A stretch of DNA of 64,000 bases from Powellomyces hirtus (taxonomy: Eukaryota; Chytridiomycota; Chytridiomycetes; Spizellomycetales; Powellomycetaceae), in NCBI GenBank assembly GCA_025526995.1, contig JAHLKG010000003.1:1488001-1552000 (forward strand), in the 5' to 3' direction. This document shows positions 34,380-47,769 of the stretch, one piece after another. The position numbers and the translations under genes are program-made. The notes beneath the pieces were generated by a model. The model was not told the origin of the DNA, ran no database searches, and was given only the letters and a program-made list of their open reading frames with translations. Each line of letters opens with the position of its first letter. The stretch's first letter is position 1.

Positions 34380-36764
34380 ATGCCACCCCGCCGCAGCAGA
34401 ATGCGTGCTCCAGTTGCTTGCCTCTCCCTTCTCCTCCTCGTCCTGGCCCTCATAACTCCGTCACAAGCCTACACAGAAACCATTGTACGCTTGAGTCATC
34501 ACATTGCGTCATAGTTACTTTTATTCTTTCCTACAAACGTTGGCTGATAATGTTTATTTAGACGACTGACGGCAACCCGCAATGTTGGGGCATGTATGGT
34601 CCGAGCGCTGTTCCCGGCCAATCCAAAATGGGTACCATAAGTCCGGACTTTTCTGGTCGGCCGCAAGACTACTACAAAAACAAAGCCTTCGCGCTTCTTG
34701 TTTTCGACTATGAAAGCGACACGGTCGCGACGCAGATCTGTGACGGGAATGCGATTGCGACCGGCAAGTGCACGGACGGAGACCGTGGGAAATGGGTCAT
34801 CGACACAAAGACGACGGCACCGTATTTAAACGCTTTTGTCAACGTGTCGGCGTTGCCGCCGACGCTGGCGTTTGAGGTGCCCAAGACTGGATTTTATTGT
34901 GTTGTGGCATATCCTACCGGGACGGATGTCGCGCCTTACGACGTAGACTTCAAGGTCGCGAATCCATATGGACTGCTGCCGGCTGCCGATTTCCCCAAAT
35001 TACCTGTGAGTATAGTGGCTTGATCACGGACGCTGTGAACACAGGTGTGAGGGTTCATCATCGAACATGGAATAATATCCTGTTCATGCTATGACGGCAA
35101 TGAACCCGATCCAATACCTCAAATTTTCTGTTGGATCTTGTCACGTTCATTCATTATTTCTTTCTGAAATCCTTCCTTCCTGATGCCAACCCTTAGTTCT
35201 ACGGCGTCCTTAGCATTGTCTATCTTCTCGTCGGCGTCGCGTGGATGGTCGTGTCTTTCATCAATTGGCGCGATCTGTTACCTGTGCAGCACTATATCTC
35301 GGGAGTTATCATCTTCCTGACCACAGAAATGGCTTTCAACTATGTGCGTGTCTATGAGGCCAAACACGATCTGATCTGGCAGGTCGCCGTGATCGGTCTA
35401 TAAAACTGTCACTCACTTTCGCCCTCTGTTGAATTTTAGGGCTTTTTCGAGGATTATAACCATTGGGGCCGTGGCTGTAGGTGGATGCCCTCCAGTCTCG
35501 TTTTGTGCTTACAGAAAACCTCTTTCCGCTCACTCTCGAGTACATCTATCTTGCAGCCAAAGCCTTGCTGGTGTTTTGCGTGGTTTTGAATGCGGCACGG
35601 AATAGCGTATCTTTCTTTATGCTCCTAATCGGTGAGTATGACCACTATATATGTCTCATCAGCGCGCCCCCGTTTGCAAGCTGACGTATTTACGCATTCC
35701 TGTACTCCAGTGTCGTTGGGCTACGGCGTCGTCCGGCCAACCCTCGGGAGCACGATGAAAAAATGTCTGTACTTGACCTACGTCCATTTCGTGTGCGGTG
35801 TCGTCTATGCGGCCAGCTCGCTGCTGGTCACGGACATTTCAATATGGGTGCTGCTGTTCTGCGTGATGCCTTTGTCAACGTCGATGACGGTGTTCTACTT
35901 CTGGATTCTCAATGGTGTGTTTCACCTTTACGCTGCCTTTCTGTTTGGTGGTCCGGGTAGAATGCTCATGTCGTTTCTTTGTCAACGTTAGCTATAACGC
36001 AGTCAATGAACCATCTTCAAAACCGGAGACAACCCGTCAAGCTGCAGATGTACCGACGTAAGAGCTGAACACGTCACCTGCATCTGTCTCATGTCGGACA
36101 ACTAAACTGACGCGTTCCAATTTTGCTTTGATGATTGTTAGGACTGTGGGGGTTGTTGGTCGCATCAGTAGTGGTCATTGTTTTCATGTTTGTTGTCGAC
36201 GCTGTGAGTAGCTTGCTTTCGAAGATTCATGTACCCATCTTGTTGGAAACTGACTGCTACTCGGCTCCGTAGTTCTTCTTTATGAACCGCGACTCTCCAG
36301 ACTGGCTACCGAAGCACTGGCGCGTCCGCTGGTTCCTCCTCGATGGGTGGCTCAACATTCTATACCTCCTCGTATTCCTCGGCATCTGCATCCTGTGGCG
36401 ACCGACGGAAAACAACCAGCGCTACGGCCTCGATGAACTGGCGCAAGACGATCACGACGATGACAACTTCCGCGCCACGGGACAATCACATACCGCTGGC
36501 CAACAGATCAATCTGCGGAAAGTCGTTGTCGTCAATGACGATGGTGAAGACGTTGGCTTGGACGATGAGGCGGGCGATCTGGGCAGTATGGAAGATTTTG
36601 GACATGGTCATGACGGAGAAGATGAGCATTGGGATGGACGAGGCGGCGGGGATGATGATGATGAGGATGTGATGAACTGGGCGGAAGCGAATGTGGGAAG
36701 AGCACGAAGCGCGAGTCCTGACCGACGGCGGCCGCAGACCCCCATTGATGAGAAAATGCGGTGA
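34380..36764 (+). CDS. GOST/Lung-7TM family membrane protein (PTM1/GPR107-like)
   Basis: Seven-transmembrane protein of the GOST group; yeast PTM1 and animal GPR107/108 act in the Golgi-endosome system. Exons by eye: 34380-34484, 34562-35005, 35197-35343, 35440-35470, 35515-35631, 35711-35914, 35992-36057, 36142-36203, 36273-36764 (1668 nt, 555 aa). Signal peptide RMRAPVACLSLLLLVLALIT then cleavage-like PSQA. Lumenal domain with CWGMYG and a GFYCVVAYP motif. The TM region starts at FYGVLSIVYLLVGVAWM and includes the family signature VSLGYGVVRPTLG. An acidic His/Asp-rich cytosolic tail ends PIDEKMR. The 44-bp intron at 35471-35514 has a weak GTGGCT donor and is the least certain junction. Confidence 0.88.
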
Positions 36765-37030
36765 TGGATGGGAAATCGAGGCTACCTTACTCCGCAAAAC
36801 CGTACATATATCTATCTATATCTGCATCCCTGGGGCAAACACTTCCCCTGCTAATCTCCTTCATCCGGTTCCCTTCATTCCCTTCCCGCCATTGTTTTAT
36901 TTCTCTTTTTCTTTTTGTTTTTGGGCATTTGAAAAATCTCATATGATATACACAGCATCTCGGCGCATTGTCGTGCAAATGAAGTTAACTCTCTACAGAT
37001 GGGGTTCTTCTCTCGAACACAACAACACGT

Positions 37031-37064
<34 letters not shown>

Positions 37065-38439
37065 AAAAACGGACTGGCTATAAACAACAACGTCGGTCCC
37101 CCCTCCCTCCACATTCCATGTTGTCTCGTTCCATTTCATGTATCCCGGTGGGAGATAGTGTGCGGCATGGCTTAGCGCTGATGACTCGGGTGTGCCGTTT
37201 TTCCTCTTTTTTATTTCTTTTTTTTTTGTGTGTGGAAACCTCGCCGCGTTCGAGTCACGCCAGATAAGAAATCGCTACACCCAACGACCACGAGAATTTT
37301 TTTAGCAATTCAGCCAGAATCTGCTGTGGTATGCGTTATGGATGGTCCTGAGATACAGGTTTGGCGGATCCCATTCGCGCATGGCGCAACGCACATCCTC
37401 TCAGAGATAACGAAACAAAAATGCATTCAGAATGGACAGCTATCGCAATTCGGCCCCTCTAGAGCCAACATTATGTTATCTATCACAGCCGACGAACACA
37501 AGCTGTGTAAAAATTTATGTAACGGGAAGAAACGGAGCAAGAATTTTTTTTTGTTTTTTTTTATCCATCGCATCTATCCATCGCACCAGTTTAAGATGAT
37601 GGGGGAGAACGGGAACACGGAGGCCTTTCAAGACGCGTCTCCGGTCATGACACATCACACAAATCTCACACTTCACACACGCGACACATCGATATGCTTA
37701 CGTTTACTAGATGGAGAAACGGTCACGCGTTCGTTTAAAGTGACTGACTATGATTGGGTAGTGAGAGAGAAAGGGGGGCACCCCATCACAAATAACATTA
37801 ACATGAAGTGGTTTTTATGGGTTAGGGTTATGAATGGGTGATCGATCGATGGAAGGAAAGGAAGGAAGTAAGGCAAGGCACGGGAAGGAAGCGGGACTGT
37901 TACAATATGGTGCAAAATACCGTGGTGTTGTTAAATAACACTACGAGAGGAGGGATAGGAAGATCGGTTGAAAAGCGGGGGAGCGTGGGTCAAACAACTA
38001 CACTGTCCAACATGAAGCCACAAACACCCACGTGGGGATGGATATTTATGACCATATCCAAATAGGAATTGAAACCATCGATTCACATCACCCACCAACT
38101 CTTCCGTATCTCTCCGCTCTGTCTGTCCATCTATCTGTGTGTTAGTCAGTGTACCGTCCGCTGCTGAGTGCGGAATCGCTGAGGATTCAGAACTGGGTTT
38201 TGAGATCACTGCGCCTCCGCGATTCGGCGGGGAGAGGTGGCCCTTCCTTCTCACTTCTCGTTTTTCGGAAGTTTAAATTAAACTGCGCTCTTCAACCCCC
38301 TTTTGCCACATTTATTTTCTCCTCACACATACCTACCCACACATAAAAAAGCTTTATCGTTCTACCGTCAATTTCTTCTTGTTCCCATCTCGTTCTCACA
38401 CCCACACACCGCACACCCACACATACACACTTTGCAAGA
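36765..38439. other. intergenic region with A32 tract; no supported gene
   Basis: 3' flank of the GOST gene and 5' flank of the carrier. A 32-A run sits at 37032-37063. A 203-codon open frame at 37230-37841 has no domain, high basic content and homopolymer-driven Phe runs, and is not accepted as a gene. Sequence just before the carrier start is CA/CT-rich. Confidence 0.5.
37032..37063. repeat. poly-A run (32)
   Basis: Uninterrupted run of 32 A, about 270 bp past the GOST stop codon. Confidence 0.9.
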
Positions 38440-39644
38440 ATGGACTCGTCGCGCAAAACTCCTTGGCAGGTCGTCCAGCCGTTTGTCACGGGTGGTCTTG
38501 CCGGCATGACCGCAACAGCTGTCATCCAGCCAGTCGACATGATTAAAGTCCGTCTGCAGCTCGCAGGCGAAGGCAAAATGGTAATGAAAAATGTTATCCA
38601 CCGACTTCCCTGTTCGGCTGCTCATGGTCTTCACATATCCTTAACCTTTCTTCTGTCGTTCATAGAGTGCCAAAGCTCACCCGATCAAACTTGCCACCGA
38701 CCTTATCCGTCAGGAATCCTTCACTACCCTCTACCGAGGTCTCTCGGCCGGTCTCCTCCGCCAAGCGACCTACACCACCGCCCGCATGGGTCTCTTTAAC
38801 ACCTTCCTGTCCATGGCTAAGGAATACAACGGCAACGACAAGGTGTCCTTTTCCCAACGGGCTGTTGCTGGACTCGCAGCCGGAGGACTCGGCGCGATCG
38901 TCGGCACGCCTGCCGATTTGGCTCTAGTTCGCATGCAGGCCGATACCATGCTGCCGCTGGAAAAGCGGGCGAACTACACGGGCGTCACGAATGCATTGGT
39001 TAGGATCACGAGAGAGGAAGGAGCCCTTGCGCTGTGGAACGGAGCTGCACCGACAGTCGCTAGAGCTATGGCGTTGAACTTGGGTATGCTCACCACGTAA
39101 GTCACCCGAAACGCGTCCCCTACGCGATGTAGCTGCTGAAAAATCTCACTGCCCAATGTTCCACCTTTGGCGAATCAGATACTCTCACATGAAACATACT
39201 CTTGACGGTTACTTTGGTCCCGGCGCCGCATCCACATTCGGCTCCAGTGCCATTGCCGGTTTCTTTGCTTCGGCCCTCTCCCTCCCCTTTGATTTTATCA
39301 AGACGCGTCTGCAGAAACAGCGCCCCGACGCCAAAGGTCTGATGCCGTACAAGGGCACCCTGGACTGCGCCATCAAGGTCGTGAAAACCGAGGGCATGCT
39401 CAGCTTCTACAGAGTGAGTTGATAACGCTTGGTTGAAACGCATATGGGCGGCTCAGTAACTAGCTCTGATAACTTATCTACCAACATCCCATTTTCCCAG
39501 AGTTTCCCTGTCTATTATCTCCGAATCGCCCCGCACGCCATGCTCACCCTCCTGGTCGCCGACGGTCTCACTGCAGCCGCCAAGACCTTTGTGAGTGGCA
39601 ACACCACTACTGGTGCGCGGAGCCCGGTCAAGCAGGCACAGTGA
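38440..39644 (+). CDS. mitochondrial 2-oxoglutarate/malate-type carrier (SLC25 family)
   Basis: Inner-membrane exchanger of the SLC25 family, closest in appearance to the oxoglutarate/malate carrier. Exons 38440-38580, 38666-39096, 39179-39413, 39501-39644 (951 nt, 316 aa, usual length about 300). Three carrier signatures are present: PVDMIKVRLQ, PADLALVRMQ and PFDFIKTRLQ, each opening one of three repeats. RQATYTTARMGLFNTFL and NYTGVTNALVRITREEG fit the oxoglutarate carrier subgroup, in which the second repeat has Pro-Ala-Asp-Leu. Start MDSSRKTPWQVVQPFVTGGL leads directly into helix 1. Substrate is inferred from subgroup likeness; a dicarboxylate carrier is the main alternative. Confidence 0.9.
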
Positions 39645-40074
39645 GCACGACAAGCAAAATCAAGACCAAAAAATTGTATTCAAAGTCCCGAGGCTTTCCT
39701 ACCGCCTGCCCCAGAACATATCAAATGCTCTCCCATACATACTTACTCTTTCTGCCGCGCCCCTGACCTTTTTTTCCCTTCTTTGCCTGAAAATGAGCTG
39801 GTAGAGACCAAAAATGCCTTCAGTAGATTTGGAAGTCCCCATCCCCCTTGTACATTTGTCTTTTTGCGCTTCGTTCTTGCCCGTGCCCGCTGCCAAAGTA
39901 TCCAATCAGAACAAACACATTCTACATCTACGGTCCATTTCCCTGTTTTGGTTGGCGTGTGTATTAATCTATCTAAAGCACAGTATGCACTATATGTAAG
40001 CCAATCTGTATCCATTTTCAAACTATGGAAATATTACGCTCATTTCGTACGTTCGCTTCTTTGTTTTTCACAAG
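39645..40074. terminator. convergent 3' region, carrier and THADA
   Basis: 430 bp between the stop codons of two convergent genes, with AT-rich 3' UTR-like sequence. No coding potential recognised. Confidence 0.45.
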
Positions 40075-43000
40075 TCAGACGAAGTCCTCTCCCATGGCGT
40101 TGGTCCACAGCGTAACAAGGGCCGGATGGACTTGTCCCACCGCAACCCACTTATCCACCTCCTCCCTGTCCTTCCTTCTCTCCTCACCCTCACTCTCCGC
40201 AAACGTAGCCACGATAGCGGTCGCCAGCAAAGGTCTCGCCACCGCCGCAAAGCCTATCGGTTCAGCGGTCACAGCCGCCGCTGCTGCCGCGGCGGGAGGT
40301 TTGAGGGTAGATAAGATGCGGGGAAGCGTTCCGGCGAGCGCGACGAGTGTTTGGGGGAGGGAGGAAGTTTGCTGCTGTTTTTGTTGGCGAAGCATGGTGG
40401 AGAGGCATCGTGCGGCGAGACGCGCTTGGACGAGCTGTTCCCGTCGAGAATTGGAGGCTTCGCGGGCGAATAGGACTGCAGGTGCTTGAGAGGCCGTTGT
40501 GTCGAACAACGCTTCTATAAAACAGAACGCATAACGTATTATAAACAGATTCCCAATGTCTCTCACTTTCTGCTCTACGCATTATTCGTTGACTTACCTA
40601 GCTGATCTCGCGCGTCACCCCTCTCATCTTCTCCGCCCATCACCAACAATTGCGCAAACCGCTGCACAACCATGTTCCCAACCTTTGTATCCTTCCACTC
40701 CTGTCGTGCAATATACTCGCCCAACAGATCACGGCATCGGGGGGCCGTAACCGGTTGTGGCATTTGCCAGAGTGTTTTGCACACAATACCCGCGACACCC
40801 TCACGAACTTCCGGATCATCGTCTTCCAGCATGGCCAAATAAACAAACAGGAGGTTGGCGTACTGTTGTTCGTCGCACGTGGTAGTTGTAGTGGTCGGAC
40901 GTTGGTAGTTCATATTTCCGAGACATGTGACGACGGCGAGACGGGTAACGAGGGGTTGGTCGTCATGCGACCAGAAGGAAACGAGGGAGAGAATTTGGGG
41001 GAGGAGGTCTTGGCTCTGTGAAACCTATATGATACGCTAGGTGTCAGTACCTCTTTGGGATGTCTTTTTTCCCTCCTTCTCATTTACCTCATTCCACACA
41101 GCTCCCAAAAGAGGCATGAACGCCGCCGCCGAGTCCGGTTTCTGTTTGGTTGCTTCCAACACACTCAGCAAGCGGGTCACAAACGCTCGAGGGTCGTGGA
41201 TGGTGGTGCTGCTGCTGACGGTCTTGCTGTTGTCGTTGCCGATGCGCGTCAAGACATGCGCGGCCTGCTGTGCGACCTGGTAATAGTATGTCGTGCCAGA
41301 GAGGACGAGGTCTGCAAGAACGGGTTTGAGGGTAGGGGCGTCGATGAAGGTTCTGTGGATAACCAACGGCGTTTAGGAAACAGCAGCAGATTATCATCTG
41401 AAAATAAAGGAGGGGGCCTTCCCCATCTCCGTTTTCATCAACATACCGATTGTCATCCCGCTCCAAGAACTTCAGTGCAGCCAGCTGCACCTCATAATCA
41501 TCATCTCTTAACAGACCCGCAACCAAAGCTGTCGAATCCGCTTCCGTTGCCCGGTTCGTATGCGCAAGGCTTCTGAGGACCAGCACGGCTTGTGCGCGAC
41601 GAACCATGTACGAGCCGAAGCGTTCCTGCGTTGTGGGTGCGGCCGTGAGTGCCGCTAGGGCATGAGTTGCCATGTCGGTGCGGAATGAGATGAATGCGGG
41701 CGAGAGTGTTGCTACAAGAGGAAAAGCAGTATGAGCATGGATGTAGGGGTGGGGTGGAAACAAAGGCGCGTTTTCGACATGTACCATCGCCAACCCAAGT
41801 CGCGTCAACCAAAAAATTAGTGACGATCGTAAGGTAGAGGGCCTTTGTGACCGCGCACGGGTTGTGATCGCAGAAAGCTGCTTTCGCCATGGTGAAGATG
41901 GCAGGGAGGCGGTTGATGGCGTCTTCCCTGACGGCCGCATCCAACGGATCCGCAGTCGCCACCGCCGTCTGTCCCAAATGCACGATGAGCAGGTTCAGCA
42001 CCTGCAACAAAGCACCATGGACCGCATTCTGTTCCACGCGGCCCACAACTTTGCTGGTGGCAGGATCCTTCTTCAGCGTGCTGTGCACAATGCGCTCCAC
42101 ACAGTCCACGAGTTCACGGGTGGGCACGAGGGGCGCATAGGCGCGGGCAGACATTTCCCGGGCCTTGTAAATGGTTGTTCCCACACATCGAGCGAGAACG
42201 GGTCGGAAGGCCGCCATGGGGCGATTGGCGTCATTGTCGTTCGTTTCCGCTTCGCCCGCGGGTTTTAGTCTCGCGAGGACAGTGAGGATCGGGTACAGAG
42301 CGGGATGAACTCGGCCGTCTTCCAAACACTGAACAGCATCCTCCAATTCCGCCAGCAAGCGGGGTCGCAGGTCCGGGAAGCGGGTGAAGAATTCGCGGGC
42401 GGTGACAGTATTGACCGGATGGTGTTCGTCTCTTGTTTTCTTCGTGCCGAGTGCTTTCGTCAAGCACGTCGAGAACAGCATCGCGGCGCAGTTTCTAACG
42501 GGGAAGGATGGGGACGAGAAGCCCGCGATGGTGAGTGCAAACGCATCGCCTACAAAGTCCCGTGTATCGGATGCCACGCTAGCGTCTTGCAGGATGGCGC
42601 GGATGATGTTGTAGGCATGGACCTGAGGCAAGTCAAGGCGTTGCTGGAGCATGATTTCAGTGTCGACGGGCTGGAGGCCGATGGCAAGGAGGTGTTTCAT
42701 GGCGTGTACAAGGAGGGTACGTTGTTGGCGGTGGGGGACGGGTGCGGAAACGATGGCGAGAACGCCGAGAGGAAGTCCCGCGCTGCGGCGGGTGATGGAG
42801 ACGTCGACGGAGATGACTTGGGCGAGGAAGCCTTGCAACCACGTTTCTGGAAGCTGAACGAGGAAACTTTTGTTGCTGGCGAGTAGAGTCGCACAGAGAC
42901 TGGAAAAGCAGACGTGAACCGCTGAGAAGGCTCCACGATGTCGAATTGAGGCCAGCAGTCTGCGGAGGAGGTCGCCGCTACGGACGAATTGGTCGTATGT

Positions 43001-46000
43001 GACCACCGGAACTATCTCTCCCCCCGTACTGTTATTGGCCATGTCATCGCTCCCTGGCAAGGGTGTGCGGCACAGAATGGCCTGCAGGACGGCTGACGTT
43101 TCCTTGATGGTGTGGAAGCACGAGTACAGCATGAGCTGAGCCTCGCTGCCTCTAGACACATCTTCATCCTCTTCGTCGTTATCTCCTATATCCGCTTGCG
43201 CGATGACGTCTTCCATGTTCTGTTGCATGTCGGCAAACGAAGCGGGGAGATTGCCCTCAGGGGACTCGTCAGCGCAGACCGCAAGCACGGTCTCGCATGC
43301 CTCACCGATAAGCTGCAGTATCTCCTCAACAAGGTCTTTCCAGACTTGCGCATTCTTCTGTACAGTCACCGATGCGAAATCCACTTCCAGCAACACATTG
43401 TGCAGAGTTCTGAAAAGCCCGTGCATGGGATATCCCGTCGCGCTGCGGTACAGGTTTCTCTTAGCCACGTCAATATTTCGCTTGAGCAGCTCAATGAGCT
43501 GTCCGATGAAATACACGACGGGGCAGCCGGTCTGTGCATCCTTCGTTTCATCGGCTGGGACAACGCGGAGATAAAGCCCTAATTGCTTGACGTATTTCTC
43601 AAACACGAGTCTAACGAGAATCGCTCCCGTGTCGCTCTGGTGAGACTTAATTCCCGTGGCAATGGCCGTGATGGCTCTTGCCAGCAGAGCAGCGGCTTCC
43701 GGGACCGGGAATCCAGGTAGCGGTGCCGGGAATTGACAGAGGAGGTCATACGCTGCGTCTCGGTTGGGTGCATACGTGTCGTTGTTGATCAGAGCGAGCA
43801 ACACGCTGACCGTCTCCGGGGTAGCGAGAGTTGGGTAGTCCGGCATGTCCGCAAGACTCACACGAGCGTTGTGCTCTTCCTCGGCGGTGTGGTCTTGGCT
43901 GGCTAGGATGGTGGACATGAGGGAGAGGTTGGATGTTGCTCTCTGGAAAGAGCAGCCAGGGAACAGAGACCCGACTGCGAAATCGCACATCCACTGTAGG
44001 AATTCGCGTTTCAGGGCAAGGCGCTTGAGATGGTCATCAGCGGCTGCTGCCATGATGATCAAGTTGTCCAGTTTGTGTTGATGCTCGCTGAACTCGTCGA
44101 CATAGTTCTTGCACGACAGATAGTCTCTCCAGTTCGCGTACATCGCGCGACGCAAGCGGCGGAGCAGTTTGACAAGATGAGCCTGGACGCGCTGGCGGAA
44201 ATCCGGCGACTGGCTGTCGAGACTGATTGTCAGGAAGGATTTTAGGGCTTTGAGTTCCTCGATGCTGAAATCGGCTGTCTTTTGCCGTGTTTCGCAGAGG
44301 AGAGAAAGAACGTCAATGCGAAGGTTGTCGTCTGGGTGGCTGATGGCTTGTGAGACCATTTCTCGATTCTTGGCCAAGAAGGTATCGAGCTGTACCAGGT
44401 CCAGGAGCCGACCGGCTTTCATGATTGCGATGGTGCCATGCACGCGGTATGGAGAGTCAACAACCGCAGCGCCTATGGTTTCCTTATCATCCAGGGCGGA
44501 CAGGAGGAGCTGCAAGCAATCCTTCTTTTCCTTCAAGATGAAAACAATCATGTTTTCGCTGCAGATTTTGCGGAGTACGGGACTCGGGCTGGTGAGCGCC
44601 GTGCAGACCGGAACGAGCCAGAACATGTTCGCCCCCACCGACATCTCATCGCCTTGGCCATTCGTTTCCGCGAACGCTTGTTTCAGGAACTTGTTGATGA
44701 ATGCCGAAATGCGGGACGCAAGCATCACGTTCGTCATGACTTCAAAGCACGCGCTAAGAAAGTCGGGGCGAAGCGCGAGGATTTGTTTCGGGGTTACTTT
44801 CGCAAGTAAAAGCGACAGGAGGTCGTATTTCACTTTTCTGTGCCAATCCGCGGCGAGCAACGTCCCCAGCATGCGATAAATACGCGCATCGGCGTCCTTT
44901 TGTGTGTGACTGACTTGAATCACGTCGAGTAACGCCAAGAGGATGTCCTTGAGCTTATGCTGGATAGAGTCAATTGGATCTTCCCACCCATTGTACACGT
45001 AAACAAAAATCGTTTCGACATGGTCCGCGTTGACGAGCCCGGCGACTAAGGCGACGGTGTCGGGCAAAGAAGCGTCGGGAGCCGCTTGGTGTTTTGTGGA
45101 ATGGAGGACGGCCGAGACACAGCCTAACCAACTAGCGAGATTCTGGAAAGCCAACAGACGGGTTCCAGCATCTGTAGCAGAGTCAGCGACCGCAGCGATT
45201 CGATCATACATGAAGCCAAGCAACGATTGCTTCTGTTCAGGGGTGGCAGGCAAGTCCAGATCGAACAGGCATTTTTCACCACCTAGAGTCGTTAGAATTC
45301 CACGGAAAACACATAACGCTGAGTATATCCATTTCGGATCGTCGACCCAGTTTGCAGCGGGGGCGGGAAGGGCAATGGTAAGAGGAAGCGCAGCGCTGGA
45401 GACGGCGGTGGAGGGGAAAAAAAGCGCGTGTATTGAAGCATGTGGAGAATCAAAATGCTCGAGGATGGAAACGATAAGGAATCCAGACATGAACTGATTA
45501 TCCGCTCCGAAGGCCGGCGAGCCAAAGCATATGTTCAGGCAAGCATCTAATAGCTGTTGTAACGCCTGTCTCCCTTGCTCCATGCATAGGAGGTGACGAA
45601 CGGCATGTGGGTATCTTGAGAGCAGCGATGCGACAATCTTGAGGAGATCAGTGCAGGTTGCTTGCTCCTGCACTCTGCTCGCTGCGGCTAACTTTGTCGT
45701 CTGTGCGCCGTCATTGCCGGTTAAGACGATCGACGTTCGTGAAAGGAGACGCAGTAGAACCTGAAACGTCGCTAGCAGATGGGCTTGGACCACGCTTTTC
45801 CCAAGCGGCTTATCGAGCATCGTCAACAACACCGCTCCTAAGTACGTGACTTTGTCGACCTCGCCACTCTCTCCCTGTGTGAAAACCAGCAGGCGATCGT
45901 AGCCAGCCTGAAGCTGCTCACGTACAGTTCGCGGACCGCCTTCTTTGGTATCAGCGGTGACATTTGCAGAGATAGTGGGTGTGCTGGTGCTCTGAGACTC

Positions 46001-46439
46001 TAGTTCGTCGATTTTGCATATCAGCGTGAAAATCGCTGCCCGGAATGAACTCTCACTTGGCGCTGAGACAGCAAAATGTATTTCCATTACAATGGGCAAT
46101 ATACATGTTCCTATGATCTCGCATGTTGTGGGGTCCATATCATCCGCAGCCTTCCCAACAATATTTGCTAAAAACGCGGGGGGATGCGAAGTGAGTCAAA
46201 GCGTTAGGGCCGTCTTCTTCATCTGCTTCCTATTTCTTTCAATGCCACTCACCCATTTTCCGAAGTTCCGCCAGCTGTACCTTCTGCTGCTGGTCTTTTG
46301 CAAGGAACTGGTTCAGGCACTTCAAGAGGTCCTTCTGCAGTGGCCCTCCGGAGGACCCTTTGGCAATTTCGGCAGCGAGAAGACGCCATTCTGGCTTGAC
46401 GTTGAATGCCTTGGGTTTCCGGGGTTGTTTCGCTGACAT
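40075..46439 (-). CDS. THADA: THADA / Trm732-like, DUF2428 protein
   Basis: Large HEAT/ARM-like protein; yeast Trm732 partners the methyltransferase Trm7 for 2'-O-methylation of nucleotide 32 in tRNA anticodon loops. Exons 46439-46253, 46167-41785, 41711-41447, 41352-41088, 41024-40598, 40514-40075 (5967 nt, 1988 aa; human THADA is about 1950). The DUF2428 region (about residues 1100-1330) shows SIRHRGAFSAVHVCFSSLC, ITRRSAGLPLGVLAIVSAP, QVHAYNIIRAILQDASV, FPVRNCAAMLFSTCLTKALG and ARRE-type TAREFFTRFPDLRP, all characteristic of THADA. The first exon supplies MSAKQPRKPKAFNVKPEWRL; a 387-nt open frame extends further upstream but the internal ATG at 46439 gives a normal start. Confidence 0.92.
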
Positions 46440-47760
46440 TGTGTTATCATACCCTTGCAGTGAAGGAAAACAATAGCCTAATGTCAAAACTGTCAAAAAT
46501 ATCAAAGCGAGAGGAAGTCCAGAAAACGGACCCAAGCCACCCGATCGCGCTGACATACACAAACCCAAACCACGTTCGAAGCAGATGGAGAGGTCGAAGG
46601 AGAGGGATGCCAGCGAGCGGTGCATGGACGAGTGACAGCTGGGCTCACCGTTAAGACTGTCTGCAGAGCCATGCAGCCTTTCAAGGGCCGCTGTATGAGC
46701 TGATAGAGGTCGTCATCATGGCGACATTACATCACGTACACGCTTTCGCGCATACTTCCTGTGTTCCTCTCATCTGTTTATCCGTTTGGCGGATCACAGT
46801 CTCGGACAAAAAAAATAACGACAAAGCCGATACAATCAGCCCAAACCTCGTCTCTGGAGGTACAGCAGGTCTCGGAGATACCTGCAGCTTTTCGTTTTTT
46901 TGACAAGTGTTAGGCGGTGACTTGCTGGACCTCCAGGGACGAGGTCTTTCCGCGAAACGTGATTGCAATTGGCACACGAACGGAATATAAAAGGAGGGAG
47001 GAACTTACTCGTCTCTCCCAACACCCCTCCCAGTTCAAGCGGCAGCGAGCGATTACTCCTATTATTTATACAGCGCGACGACTGACGTGCCCTTCTCCAA
47101 CTGTATCTACCTCGATCCTATCCGCAGAAGGTAGCAAGAAGCCCTTGGCCCAGTTACCATTATGGAATCGTCGTTTCATCACGGGACCGACCGACCCGAC
47201 TGCTCTCTGCCTGCTCTTTCGCGTTATGGATGTCGGCGCATCACTACGTGGATGCTCAGGATACGTTTCCACGCACGCCAAATGCACCTCGGCACCCTCA
47301 CAGCAGTCTCACTGTTCTCCACAATAGTCCAACAGCACGCTGGTATCCCCTCTTCAAGCAGAATCGCAGGCAACATGGAGACGGAATCGGCTCTCAGGCA
47401 TCCCCATGCATCCCAATCCCAGCAGCCTAACTATCCCGGCACCCCACAGCTGTTCAATCGCACTCCGTCTGCCAGAGTTTGAGTTTGGGATTCTCGCCGT
47501 GGGCCTTGATTGGTACTGAGATGCCCGAAACGTCGCAGTCATTCGAGCTGCCAATGGTGATCCGGATCGGTCGACTGAGGTCCTGTCGGATTCAGCCGTC
47601 ATTCCGGACGTATTTCTTCAGGCCGTTCGACAGTGCTTCTGGATCCGCATCGACGTACATGGCGGGTCGGTCCAGCCCATTGTATGCGGTAGTTGTACCA
47701 ATCGTCGCTCAATTACTAAACTCCGGAAAACGAAGCGAAGACGGAAAAGTCAAGGGAAGC
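46440..47760. other. 5' flank of THADA and spacer; no gene seen
   Basis: Short overlapping open frames on both strands without domains. Probably promoter/5' UTR of THADA followed by non-coding sequence. Confidence 0.45.
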
Positions 47761-47769
47761 GCATGAAAA

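Noticed and set aside
35481..35684. GOST exon beginning at the GTG at 35481
   Set aside because: Reading from there has no ATG and no in-phase join from the preceding exon; the acceptor at 35514 gives an in-phase chain instead.
37230..37841. Plus-strand 203-codon open frame
   Set aside because: No domain, homopolymer-derived Phe/Lys runs, sits in AT-rich 3' flank; no intron or conservation argument.
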